From the NCBI GenBank assembly GCA_019748055.1, contig JAIEQC010000063.1:1-54818 (forward strand): DNA of 54,818 bases. Reading direction: 5' to 3'. The translations under genes were made by a program, and so were the position numbers. This document shows, piece after piece, positions 27,608 through 35,118 of this stretch (within the stretch, counting starts at the first letter, position 1; every line of letters starts with the position of its first letter). This DNA is from Caulobacteraceae bacterium. Lineage in GTDB: Bacteria; Pseudomonadota; Alphaproteobacteria; Caulobacterales; Caulobacteraceae. The notes under the pieces were generated by a model that ran no database searches, was not told where the DNA came from, and was given only the letters and a program-made list of their open reading frames with translations.

Positions 27608-27621
27608 TTACGGTGACGTAA
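27608..27621. promoter_or_regulatory. Possible operator dyad upstream of the M16 gene
   Basis: TTACG-GTGA-CGTAA, two 5-base arms with a 4-base centre, lies 58 bases before the M16 peptidase start in the 128-base gap below the EAL gene. The form suits a small dimeric regulator site, but no regulator can be named and the match could be chance. A separate hairpin CCGCAGGC-CGT-GCCTGCGG at 27646-27664 sits between this dyad and the EAL stop and may weaken readthrough. Confidence 0.25.
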
Positions 27622-27678
27622 TGCGGCGTCAGGCCGCGTGGAGCGCCGCAGGCCGTGCCTGCGGGCCCGACACTTTCG

Positions 27679-29352
27679 TCAGGCCGAGCGCGCCTTGATC
27701 GGCGCGGCGCCGTCGGCGAGGGACTCGTTGAGATAGACCTCGGCTTCCTGGGCGTTCAGCGCGGGGGCGTAGCCGAAGCCCTGGCCGTAGTGGCAATGGG
27801 CGTCGATCAGGCGCCGGGCCAGGCCGGCGTTCTCGACGCCCTCGGCCACGACCTCCAGCGACAGGTCGCGCCCCAGGGCCACGACCGACTTCACGATCTT
27901 GGCCGAGCCCTCGTCCTTGTCCATCGTCAGCACGAAGTAGCGGTCGATCTTGAGCGTGTCGAACGGCAGCTTGGCCAGCCAGGTCAGCGACGAGAAGCCG
28001 GTCCCGAAGTCGTCCAGGGCCAGAGACGCGCCCGCGTCCTTCAGCCGGCTCAGCACCTCGGCGGCGCGCGCGGTGTCGCGCATGATGTCGCCCTCGGTGA
28101 CTTCCAGCTTCAGGGCGCCGCGCGGCAGGCCGGCGTCGGCGATCACGCGCGAGACGTCCTCCACCAGATTGGCCCGCTCGATCTCGCCGACCGACAGGTT
28201 GACGCTGCAGAACAGCGCCCCCGCCGACGGGTGGCGCCGCAGCCACTCCGCCAGCTGGCGCGAGGCGCGCGTCATCATCAGCAGGCCCAGATCGTTCATC
28301 AGGCCCATCTCGTCGGTCAGGCCCAGGAACTCGTCGGGCGGCACGAGGCCGCGCGTCGGATGCCGCCATCGGGCGAGGGCCTCGAACCCGGCCACCGCGC
28401 CGGTCGACAGGTTCACGATCGGCTGGAAGAAGGGTTCGATCTCGCCGCGCACGAAGGCGTTGCGCAGATCCGCCTCGAGGGCGAGGCGGCTCAGGCTGTC
28501 GCTTTCCAGGGCGCGACCATAAGCGGCGGCCCCACCTCGCCCGGCGGTCTTGGCCCGCTCGACGGCCAACTCGACCCGACGCAGCAGCTCTCCCGCGTCC
28601 GGGGCGTCCGGACCACCCTCGGCATCGACGGCGCCGATCGAGACGGTCGGATAGATGTCGAAGCCCGCGACCCGCAGCGGCTGCTCCAGCGCTTCGCGCA
28701 GACGGTCGGCGGGCGAGCGGCCGCCGGACGAGGCCCGGCAGACGACGGCGAACTCGTCCTCGCCGATCCGGGCTGGTGCGGCTTCGGGCGGAAAGGCGGC
28801 GGCCAGACGCGATCCCAGCGCCGAAAGCACCATGTCGGCCCGTTCATGACCCAGAGCTTCATTGAGACGACGCAGGCGGTCCACGTCGGCGACCACGATC
28901 TCCACCGCCCCGGCCCGCGACAGGATCTCGGCGACGCGTGCGACGAAGGCGCGGCGATCCAGAAGTCCGGTCAGGGGGTCACGGTCGGAGCCCGAGAACT
29001 TCACGTCGCAGGCGACGAGCCCGGCGGCGCGCAGCCCGTCCTCAAGCCACACCCCGCGCCAGACCGCCAGCCGTCCGTCGCGCATGCGCAGTCTCAGAGC
29101 GACCTCGGCCCCCTCCGGCTGGGGCTTCAGCAGACCCTCGGCCAGAGACCTGTCCTGCGGCAGCGTCAGCGCGACGAAGGCGGCGCTGGAGCATTCCGGG
29201 GCAAGGGGGCCCAGCCCCAAAGCCCCCGTGGCCCCGGTGAAACGCAGGCGATCCGATCCCGGCGTCCATTCCCACAGCGCGGCCTCGGCCCCCGCCAGAG
29301 CCTCGATCGCTGTGGTCGCGTCCCACGCGAGGGCTCTGGACCGGGTCTGCAC
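27679..29352 (-). CDS. EAL-domain c-di-GMP phosphodiesterase with degenerate GGDEF domain
   Basis: A 557-residue signalling protein. Residues about 1-130 look like a PAS-type input (ALWEWTPGSDRLRFTG). The GGDEF domain (about 140-300: DPLTGLLDRRAF, VDRLRRLNEALGH) has the active-site loop RIGEDEF in place of GGDEF, so it is probably not a cyclase and may bind GTP instead. The EAL domain (about 310-550) keeps FEALARWRHP, KLEVTEGDIM, ALDDFGTGFSSL, DTLKIDRYFV and VVAEGVE, the residues for metal binding and catalysis, so phosphodiesterase activity is expected. GTG 29352 is used as start with GGAG upstream; the frame runs further 5' over the GNAT gene. It follows that gene by 40 bases. Confidence 0.88.
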   Translation of the reverse strand: MQTRSRALAWDATTAIEALAGAEAALWEWTPGSDRLRFTGATGALGLGPLAPECSSAAFVALTLPQDRSLAEGLLKPQPEGAEVALRLRMRDGRLAVWRGVWLEDGLRAAGLVACDVKFSGSDRDPLTGLLDRRAFVARVAEILSRAGAVEIVVADVDRLRRLNEALGHERADMVLSALGSRLAAAFPPEAAPARIGEDEFAVVCRASSGGRSPADRLREALEQPLRVAGFDIYPTVSIGAVDAEGGPDAPDAGELLRRVELAVERAKTAGRGGAAAYGRALESDSLSRLALEADLRNAFVRGEIEPFFQPIVNLSTGAVAGFEALARWRHPTRGLVPPDEFLGLTDEMGLMNDLGLLMMTRASRQLAEWLRRHPSAGALFCSVNLSVGEIERANLVEDVSRVIADAGLPRGALKLEVTEGDIMRDTARAAEVLSRLKDAGASLALDDFGTGFSSLTWLAKLPFDTLKIDRYFVLTMDKDEGSAKIVKSVVALGRDLSLEVVAEGVENAGLARRLIDAHCHYGQGFGYAPALNAQEAEVYLNESLADGAAPIKARSA

Positions 29353-29392
29353 GCCCCCAGGGGCTCCTGAAATTGTCGACGCGTCCGGGCCG

Positions 29393-29965
29393 TCAGGGTG
29401 CGTCGCGCACCCTCCCGAACAGCAGATGATCTGCCCATTCGCCGTTAATTTTGAGATAAGCCCGCGCTTGGCCCTCGTGCTCGAACCCCGCCTTCTCCAG
29501 CACCCGGCGCGAGGCGTGGTTGGAGGGGACGCAGGCCGCCTCCACCCGATGCAGACCCAGGTCGGTGAAGGCGAAGTCGACCATGGCGCGAACGGCGGCC
29601 GTGGCGAGGCCACGCCCTGCGAACGCCTGCCCGATCCAGTAGCCCAAAGTGCCGGTCTCGGCGACGCCTCGGCGGACGTTCGACAGGGTGATGGCGCCCA
29701 CCAGCCGGTCACCTGAAAAGACGAACATGGGCCAGGCAGCGCCCGCCTCCTGTTCCCTCGCATAGATCGCCAGTCGACGGCGAAACGCCGCTCGGCTCAG
29801 ATCGTCCTCCGGCCAGGTCGGCTCCCAGGGCGTGAGGTAGTCCCGCGACGCGGCCCGCAGCGCGGCCCAGGCCTCGTGATCGCCGGCGCGCGGCGCGCGC
29901 AGGGTGACTCCATGCGCCGCCACAGCCGGGCTCATCCGCTCGCCGATCCAGTCCAGCAGGGCCAT
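29393..29965 (-). CDS. GNAT N-acetyltransferase, RimJ/RimL type
   Basis: Acetyl-CoA-dependent acetyltransferase of 190 residues. It has the RimJ/RimL layout: VTLRAPRAGDHEAWAALRAAS at the start, acetyl-CoA-binding TLGYWIGQAFAGRGLATAAVRAMV, and C-terminal LGLHRVEAACVPSNHASRRVLEKAGFEHEGQAR. Substrate may be a ribosomal protein N-terminus or another amine. It lies 37 bases after the M16 gene on the same strand, a neighbour order seen near cox operons in other alphaproteobacteria. Confidence 0.9.
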   Translation of the reverse strand: MALLDWIGERMSPAVAAHGVTLRAPRAGDHEAWAALRAASRDYLTPWEPTWPEDDLSRAAFRRRLAIYAREQEAGAAWPMFVFSGDRLVGAITLSNVRRGVAETGTLGYWIGQAFAGRGLATAAVRAMVDFAFTDLGLHRVEAACVPSNHASRRVLEKAGFEHEGQARAYLKINGEWADHLLFGRVRDAP

Positions 29966-30002
29966 GTCGATCAGCTAACGCCCGAAACGGCCGTTCGGCA
30001 AC

Positions 30003-31304
30003 TCAGCCGGCCAGGACGTCGGCGAAGACGCGGCCGGCGCCGTGCGCCGCGGCCGGGCCCAGAACGGCCGAGGCGCTACGACCGTCCAGCGCCAGACCCG
30101 CGGCGGCGCGCACGGTCTCGACCGTCTGCTCGCGAACGCGCGCGACCGAGATCTCCGCCGGGATCGGCGCGCCGAAGATCAGGGTCTGGGCCGCCGCCCG
30201 GCCCGCGCGCGAGGTCGGGCTTTCGTCGGACATCAGCAGGCCCGCGACCTGAACCGCCTTGGCCCGCGCCAGCTCGGCCGCCGTCGGGCCGTGGGTCGCC
30301 AGATCGTGCAGCTCGCGTGCGCAGACCTGCGCCAGCGTCTCGGCGCGGTCGGGCGCGCAGCCGGCATAGACGCCCAGCAGGCCCGTCTCGTCATAGGCGT
30401 CGAACCAGGCGTCGATCGCATAGGCCAGACCCAGCTCCTCCCGCGCCTTCTGAAACAGGCGCGACGCCATGCCCCCGCCCAGGATCTCGGCCAGCAGGCG
30501 GGTGGCGGGATACAGCGGATCGCGCACGCCGCAGGCGGGGGTCAGAAACACCAGATTGGCCTGTTCGATGCGCCGCCGCAGCGTGGCCTGACCGCCGACG
30601 AAGCGAGCGGGTGCCGGCGCGGCGGCGGCGGGCCCGGAGGCGTCGCCGAACCGCGCGGCCACGGCCTCCACCAGACGGCCCGGGTCGACGGCGCCCGATG
30701 CGGCGACGACCAGACGTTCCGGCGCGTACAGCGCGGCGCGCCAGGCCTCGACGTCCGTCCGCATGGCCGGCTTCAGCGCCGCGACGGTGCCCAGGATCGG
30801 CCGGCCCAGTGGCTGGTCCGGATAGGCCCTGGACTGCGCCATCTCGAAGACGTGATCGTCGGGGGTGTCGAAGGCCTCGGCGATCTCCTGCGCCACCACG
30901 TCCTTCTCGCGTTCGATCTCGGCCGGATCCAGCGTGGGCCTCAGGATCAGGTCGGCGACGACCTGCAGCGCCATGTCCAGCGAGCCGTCGACGCCGCGCA
31001 CCTCGAACGCCGTGCGCTCGTGGCCGGTGGCGGCGTTGATGTGGCCGCCCTCGCGCTCGACGCGCTCGACGATCTCGCGCGCGTCCATGTCGCCGGCGCC
31101 CTTGAAGACCAGATGTTCCAGGAAGTGCGACCATCCGGCGCGGTCGGGTCCCTCCCAGCGCGAGCCGCCGCCGACGGTGACGGTCAGGGCGAAGGTCTTC
31201 AACCCCGGCATGGGGTCGGCCACGACGCGGACGCCGTTGGGCAGGGTGGTGGGCGAGGGGGTCAGGGGGTCACTTTCTGAGGCGACGACGGAGCAGGGCC
31301 ACAT
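30003..31304 (-). CDS. M16 family processing-peptidase-like metallopeptidase
   Basis: A 433-residue protein of the mitochondrial processing peptidase beta-like class. It has LPNGVRVVADPMPGLKTFALTVTVGGGSRWE, the zinc motif HFLEH in WSHFLEHLVFKGA, the further glutamate in IEREKDVVAQEIAEAFD, and a glycine-rich ILGGGMASRLFQKAREELGLAYAI loop. No signal peptide, so probably cytoplasmic. The ATG at 31304 overlaps the SURF1 stop by 35 bases. In many alphaproteobacteria a threonine synthase gene lies between SURF1 and this peptidase, as I recall; here it is absent. Confidence 0.93.
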   Translation of the reverse strand: MWPCSVVASESDPLTPSPTTLPNGVRVVADPMPGLKTFALTVTVGGGSRWEGPDRAGWSHFLEHLVFKGAGDMDAREIVERVEREGGHINAATGHERTAFEVRGVDGSLDMALQVVADLILRPTLDPAEIEREKDVVAQEIAEAFDTPDDHVFEMAQSRAYPDQPLGRPILGTVAALKPAMRTDVEAWRAALYAPERLVVAASGAVDPGRLVEAVAARFGDASGPAAAAPAPARFVGGQATLRRRIEQANLVFLTPACGVRDPLYPATRLLAEILGGGMASRLFQKAREELGLAYAIDAWFDAYDETGLLGVYAGCAPDRAETLAQVCARELHDLATHGPTAAELARAKAVQVAGLLMSDESPTSRAGRAAAQTLIFGAPIPAEISVARVREQTVETVRAAAGLALDGRSASAVLGPAAAHGAGRVFADVLAG

Positions 31305-31974
31305 AGAAACCGATCAGGGCCATCGCCAGTCCGAACCACGTCAGCGCATAGCCGAGGTGGTTGTTGGAGAAGGCCGCGGGCGGCGCCGACGGCTCCAGCG
31401 CGGGGAAGTCGGGGAAGGCGGAATCGACCGCGTACAGGGTCTGCCCGGCGTTGGTGGCCGGCACGTTCAGGGCCTCGGCGATGGCGGCGTTGTCGCGGGC
31501 ATAGAAGCGGCCGTCGCGCGCGGGCGGGGCCATCGGGCCGGGCGGGGCCGCGTCACGGACCACGGCGACGATCCGGCGACGGGCGTCCGCAGGCCGCTCG
31601 GGACGGAACTCGATCTGGCCCGGCCGGTCGGAGGTCGCCTCGTCGACGAAACCCAGATCGACGATCCGGTCGCCGCACGCCGACAGCAGCCGCACGCCCG
31701 GCCGTCCGTCGAGGATGGTCTGGAGTTCGACCGGGCGCCGCCCGCCGTCCTCGAAATCGCAGTCCAGGATCACGCGGCTGAACGCCGGCAGCGGGCCGGG
31801 CCGGTTCGGCAGGGGCGTCGGCGCGGCGGCGGACGCGGCCTCGGCCTGCGCGATCAGCCCCTCCTTCCAAGCCAGCCGCCGCAGCTGCCACGTGCCCAAG
31901 CCGAGCAGCAGCGTCAGCAGCAGGGCGCAGATGATCGTCAGCCCCCACGGAAACCGGCCGCTCTCAATCGTCAC
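31270..31974 (-). CDS. SURF1 family cytochrome oxidase assembly protein
   Basis: Inner-membrane factor for heme a insertion into CoxA. The 234-residue protein has the two-helix SURF1 layout: N-terminal PWGLTIICALLLTLLLGLGTWQLRRLAWKEGLI and C-terminal NNHLGYALTWFGLAMALIGFYVALLRRR, enclosing a periplasmic domain. LGTWQ..RL.WK and NNHLGYALTWFGLA are family hallmarks. Its start overlaps the end of the DUF983 gene (31964), which indicates coupled translation in the cox operon. Confidence 0.95.
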   Translation of the reverse strand: MTIESGRFPWGLTIICALLLTLLLGLGTWQLRRLAWKEGLIAQAEAASAAAPTPLPNRPGPLPAFSRVILDCDFEDGGRRPVELQTILDGRPGVRLLSACGDRIVDLGFVDEATSDRPGQIEFRPERPADARRRIVAVVRDAAPPGPMAPPARDGRFYARDNAAIAEALNVPATNAGQTLYAVDSAFPDFPALEPSAPPAAFSNNHLGYALTWFGLAMALIGFYVALLRRRLRK

Positions 31975-32329
31975 TGCGGGCCTCCGCTGCGCCGTGGCGC
32001 ATCTGCAGGGCGATCATCACACCCTTGCCGGGGCGCATCAGGGCCAGGGCGCCGATCGCCGCCAATGGGGGCCAGACGGCGAGGTGGAGCCACATCGGCG
32101 GGGCATAGGCGATCTCGACCCACAGGGCCCCGAACACCACGGGAAAGCCCACGATCTGCATGATGAACACCGCCGCCCCGTCGCCGGTGTTCAGACGCGA
32201 GAAGTCGAAGCCGCAGGCCCGGCACCGGTCGACCACCTTCAGAAAGCCCGCATACAGCGGCCCGCGCCCGCAGTGGGGGCAGCGGCAAAGAAGACCGGCG
32301 CGGATCGGGTCGATCCGCGCCGGCTGCAA
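31964..32329 (-). CDS. DUF983 family membrane protein of the cox operon
   Basis: A 121-residue membrane protein with an N-terminal zinc-ribbon-like CRCPHCGRGPLYAGFLKVVDRCRACGFDFS (two CxxC pairs) and two hydrophobic helices (FIMQIVGFPVVFGALWVEIAYA, LHLAVWPPLAAIGALALM). DUF983 proteins commonly lie between coxC and SURF1; their role in oxidase assembly is unknown. I use TTG 32329 as start: AGGGAG lies just upstream, 4-5 bases away, and no ATG or GTG fits between the coxC stop and the first conserved cysteine. Codons 3-12 form a perfect 13-bp hairpin. Confidence 0.85.
   Translation of the reverse strand: MQPARIDPIRAGLLCRCPHCGRGPLYAGFLKVVDRCRACGFDFSRLNTGDGAAVFIMQIVGFPVVFGALWVEIAYAPPMWLHLAVWPPLAAIGALALMRPGKGVMIALQMRHGAAEARSDD
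32295..32323. promoter_or_regulatory. 13-bp perfect hairpin at the start of the DUF983 gene
   Basis: CCGGCGCGGATCG at 32295-32307 and its exact reverse complement at 32311-32323 surround a 3-base loop. The stem begins just inside the DUF983 gene, four to six bases after its TTG start, and is about 30 bases after the coxC stop. In mRNA it could slow ribosomes at this start, protect the upstream coxC message or cause partial termination. Which of these applies cannot be seen from sequence. Confidence 0.55.
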
Positions 32330-32352
32330 TTCGCTCCCTGACGGGCCTCGGC

Positions 32353-33249
32353 TCACCCGAAGGTGACGTAGACGAAGGCGAACAGAAACAGCCAGACCAC
32401 GTCCACGAAGTGCCAGTACCAGGCCGCGGCCTCGAAGCCGAAATGCTTCTCCGGCGAGAACTGGCCGGCCATCAGGCGCAGCAGGCAGACCGCCAGGAAC
32501 AGCGTGCCGATCAGCACGTGGAAGCCGTGGAAGCCCGTCGCCATGAAGAAGATCGACCCGTACAGGCCCGAGTTGGCCGCCGCCTCGTTGAAGAACAGGT
32601 TCTCGTGCAGGATGTGGTAGTACTCGTAGGCCTGAACCGCCGTGAACAGCACGCCCAGCAGGACGGTGATCAGCAGGCCGGTCTTCGCGCCCTTGCGGTC
32701 GCCGACCTGAAGCGCGTGGTGGGCCCAGGTCACGGTGGTGCCCGACAGCAGCAGGATGACGGTGTTCAGCAGCGGCAGGGCCCAGGGATCCAGGGTGTGC
32801 ACGCCGCGCGGCGGCCAGATCATCTCGCCGTCGGAGGCCGCCCAGGCGGCGGCGGTGTCGGCCCAAAGGCCCACCTGCGGGATGGCGGCGCGCGCTTCGT
32901 TGAAGATCGCCATCTCGAAGAACATCCAGAAGAAGGCGGCGAAGAACATCACCTCCGAGGCGATGAACAGGACCATGCCGTAGCGCAGGCCGATCGACAC
33001 GACCGGCGTATGATCGCCCTTGTGGCTCTCCTTGATGACGTCCGACCACCAGCCGAACATCGAGTACAGCACGCCGGCCAGACCGGCGAAGAACAGCCAG
33101 CTGGTGCCGGCCGGCAGGCCGAACACGCCCTTCATCCAGGCGACCGCGCCGACCATCATCACCGTCACGGCGATGGAGGCGACCAGCGGCCAGGGGCTGG
33201 GATCGACCAGGTGATAGTCGTGGTGCGGGGCGGCGTGAGCGTCGGCCAT
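32353..33249 (-). CDS. coxC: Cytochrome c oxidase subunit III
   Basis: Integral subunit of the aa3 oxidase, 298 residues with about seven membrane helices. Conserved parts include HDYHLVDPSPWPLVAS at the start, FGWWSDVIKES, GMVLFIASEVMFFAAFFWMFF with the lipid-contacting glutamate, GTTVTWAHHAL, GFHGFHVLIGTLFL and the end GFEAAAWYWHFVDVVWLFLF.V.VTFG. It follows ctaG by 72 bases and precedes DUF983. It stabilises the CoxA core and lipid access to the oxygen site. Confidence 0.97.
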   Translation of the reverse strand: MADAHAAPHHDYHLVDPSPWPLVASIAVTVMMVGAVAWMKGVFGLPAGTSWLFFAGLAGVLYSMFGWWSDVIKESHKGDHTPVVSIGLRYGMVLFIASEVMFFAAFFWMFFEMAIFNEARAAIPQVGLWADTAAAWAASDGEMIWPPRGVHTLDPWALPLLNTVILLLSGTTVTWAHHALQVGDRKGAKTGLLITVLLGVLFTAVQAYEYYHILHENLFFNEAAANSGLYGSIFFMATGFHGFHVLIGTLFLAVCLLRLMAGQFSPEKHFGFEAAAWYWHFVDVVWLFLFAFVYVTFG

Positions 33250-33321
33250 GTGTCTCGGTCGTCTCTTGGGAAACGGGATTTGGAGGTGGCTATAGCGTCC
33301 GCCTCGGCGGGACGCCAGACC

Positions 33322-33861
33322 TCAACCGGCCGTGGCCTGATCGAAGTCCTTGGTCGGCCAGAAGGTGTAGCTGAGCGTGATTTCGGCGATGCCGCGACCC
33401 TCCCGGTCGGTCGCCATCTCCGGGGCGATGAAATACTGGACGGGGAAGGCCACGGTGGCGCCCGGCGCGATCACCTGTCCTTCGAAGCAGAAGCACTGCA
33501 GCTTCTGGAAATAGGGTCCCGCCTTCTCCGGCACGACGTTGTAGGCGGCGGTCGCCCCGACGGGCCGGTCGGAGGTGTTGGTGACGTCGAACCAGGCCAT
33601 GCCGGTCTCGCCGATGCGCAGCCGTTGGCGGACCTGACGCGCCTTGAAGGTCAGGGGCAGGTCGCGGACGTTGGTGTCGAATCTCACCATGACGGTGTCG
33701 TCCAGCACGACGTCCGACGGCTTGTCCGCCCGCATGGTGGTGCCGTCGAAGCCGGTCACGCGGCAGAACAGATCGTAAAGCGGCACGGCGGCGAAGGCGG
33801 CGCCGGTCATCAGCAGGACGGCGCCCCCGCAGGCGGCGGCGATGGCATGGTCCCTCCTCAC
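33322..33861 (-). CDS. ctaG: Cytochrome oxidase copper chaperone CtaG/Cox11
   Basis: Delivers copper to the CuB site of CoxA. The 179-residue protein has one N-terminal membrane helix (AIAAACGGAVLLMTGAAFAAVPLYDLFCRVTGFDGTT) and a periplasmic beta domain with the copper-binding CFCF motif in KLQCFCFEGQ, then FPVQYFIAPEM and ITLSYTFW. It starts at GTG 33861, overlapping the TGA of the small upstream gene as GTGA, so translation is coupled. Frame upstream of the GTG is not Cox11-like. Confidence 0.95.
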   Translation of the reverse strand: MRRDHAIAAACGGAVLLMTGAAFAAVPLYDLFCRVTGFDGTTMRADKPSDVVLDDTVMVRFDTNVRDLPLTFKARQVRQRLRIGETGMAWFDVTNTSDRPVGATAAYNVVPEKAGPYFQKLQCFCFEGQVIAPGATVAFPVQYFIAPEMATDREGRGIAEITLSYTFWPTKDFDQATAG

Positions 33862-34043
33862 CGCGGGGCCTCCGCGACGGCGCCTGCGACGCCGGCTTGG
33901 CGCAGGGCGCGGGCGTCTTCCATGTTGCGCTGCATGCGCAGGAAGGTGGTCAGGAAGACCAGCACCATGAAGGCCACCAGCCCGCCCGCGATCCACAGAT
34001 TGCGGCGCTTGCGGGCGGCCAGTTCCTGATCGGTCAGACGCAT
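33858..34043 (-). CDS. Small cox-operon membrane protein (CoxF-like), 61 aa
   Basis: A single-helix protein: basic start MRLTDQELAARKRRNLWIAGG, membrane segment GGLVAFMVLVFLTTFLRMQRN and a short C-terminal tail. Proteins of this size and shape between ctaB and ctaG are often labelled CoxF. Role is probably structural or in assembly; unproven. Its ATG at 34043 overlaps the ctaB stop, and its TGA overlaps the ctaG GTG, so all three are tightly coupled. Confidence 0.75.
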   Translation of the reverse strand: MRLTDQELAARKRRNLWIAGGLVAFMVLVFLTTFLRMQRNMEDARALRQAGVAGAVAEAPR

Positions 34044-35038
34044 GTCGGGCACTCCAGCGCGCTCGCCGGCAGATGTTCGATCAGCAGCGCGGCGAACAGC
34101 GCCGACAGCCACAGGATCGAGTAGGCGAACAGGTTTCGCGCCGGTTTGGCCTCGGCGCGGACGTCATACAATGCGGCCTCTCGACCCACGGCCTCGGCCT
34201 TGTCGGGCTGGTCGCCCGCCCGGCTGCGATACAGTCGCCACGCCAGCAGCAGGAACAGCGCCCCGCCGGCTACCGACACCGCCAGATAGCCGCGTCCGCC
34301 CAAGCCCACGAAGGCGGGCAGGACCGCGACCGGAACCAGGATCAGCGAATACAGCAATACCTGCAGCCGCGTCGACTTCGCGCCGCGCGCCACCGGCATC
34401 ATGGGGATCCCGGCGCGGGCGTAGTCGCCGGCCGAGTACAGGGCCAGCGCCCAGCTGTGCGGTGGGGTCCACAGGAAGATGATCAGGAACAGCAGCCACG
34501 CCTGCCAAGGCGCGTCGCCGGTCGCCGCGGCCCAGCCGATCACGGGCGGAAAGGCGCCGGCCGCGCCGCCGATGACGATGTTCTGGGCCGTCCGGCGCTT
34601 CAGCATCAGGGTGTAGAAGACGGCGTAGTAGACGATGGTCATCGCCAGCAGTCCGGCGGCGAACCAGTTGGCATTCATGCCCAGCAAGGTGACCGAGAAC
34701 AGGCTCAGAACCGCGCCGAACGCCAGGGCGTCGTTCTTGCGCACCCGGCCGGACGCGGTGGGACGTCCTCGCGTGCGCCGCATCAGGGCGTCGGTCTCAC
34801 TCTCCAGCGCCATGTTGAAGGCGCCCGCCGCCCCGGCCCCCACGGCGATGCACAGCACCGCGATCAGCCCTTCCCACAGGCGCGGATCTCCCGGCGCCGC
34901 GAACAGGCCGGTCAGGGCGGTGAACACCACCAGCGACATCACCCGCGGCTTCAGCAGCTGGAACCACTCCTCCGGCTGCGCCGTCGAAAGGACGGGGCGC
35001 TGGGGGTCGGTCGCGGGGGTGGTTTCGGTCTGGGTCAT
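34034..35038 (-). CDS. ctaB: Protoheme IX farnesyltransferase (heme O synthase)
   Basis: Adds a farnesyl group to heme b to make heme o, precursor of heme a for the oxidase. The 334-residue protein has FQLLKPRVMSLVVFTALTGLF, the prenyltransferase site GAFNMALESETDALMRRTRGRP with its spaced aspartates, and YTLMLKRRTAQNIVIGGAAGAFPPVIGWAAATG, plus seven to nine helices. ATG 35038 opens MTQTETTPATDPQRP; the open frame upstream of it lies over coxA and is not conserved. A strong GC hairpin lies 9 bases before the start. Confidence 0.96.
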   Translation of the reverse strand: MTQTETTPATDPQRPVLSTAQPEEWFQLLKPRVMSLVVFTALTGLFAAPGDPRLWEGLIAVLCIAVGAGAAGAFNMALESETDALMRRTRGRPTASGRVRKNDALAFGAVLSLFSVTLLGMNANWFAAGLLAMTIVYYAVFYTLMLKRRTAQNIVIGGAAGAFPPVIGWAAATGDAPWQAWLLFLIIFLWTPPHSWALALYSAGDYARAGIPMMPVARGAKSTRLQVLLYSLILVPVAVLPAFVGLGGRGYLAVSVAGGALFLLLAWRLYRSRAGDQPDKAEAVGREAALYDVRAEAKPARNLFAYSILWLSALFAALLIEHLPASALECPTCV

Positions 35039-35046
35039 AACGGTTC

Positions 35047-35080
35047 GGGGCCGCCCCGCCGACGACGGCGAGGCGGCCCC
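35047..35080. promoter_or_regulatory. Intra-operonic hairpin between coxA and ctaB
   Basis: GGGGCCGCC at 35047-35055 and GGCGGCCCC at 35072-35080 form a 9-bp perfect GC stem with a 16-base loop, in the 80-base gap between the coxA stop and the ctaB start. In the transcript direction the stem ends 8 bases before the ctaB ATG, where no clear Shine-Dalgarno is seen. It may act as an attenuator or a 3'-end stabiliser that keeps coxA mRNA above ctaB. No U-run follows, so a simple intrinsic terminator is unlikely. Confidence 0.55.
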
Positions 35081-35118
35081 TCCTTGGTCTCGATCGCGTC
35101 GTCCGTAAAGGACGGGGA

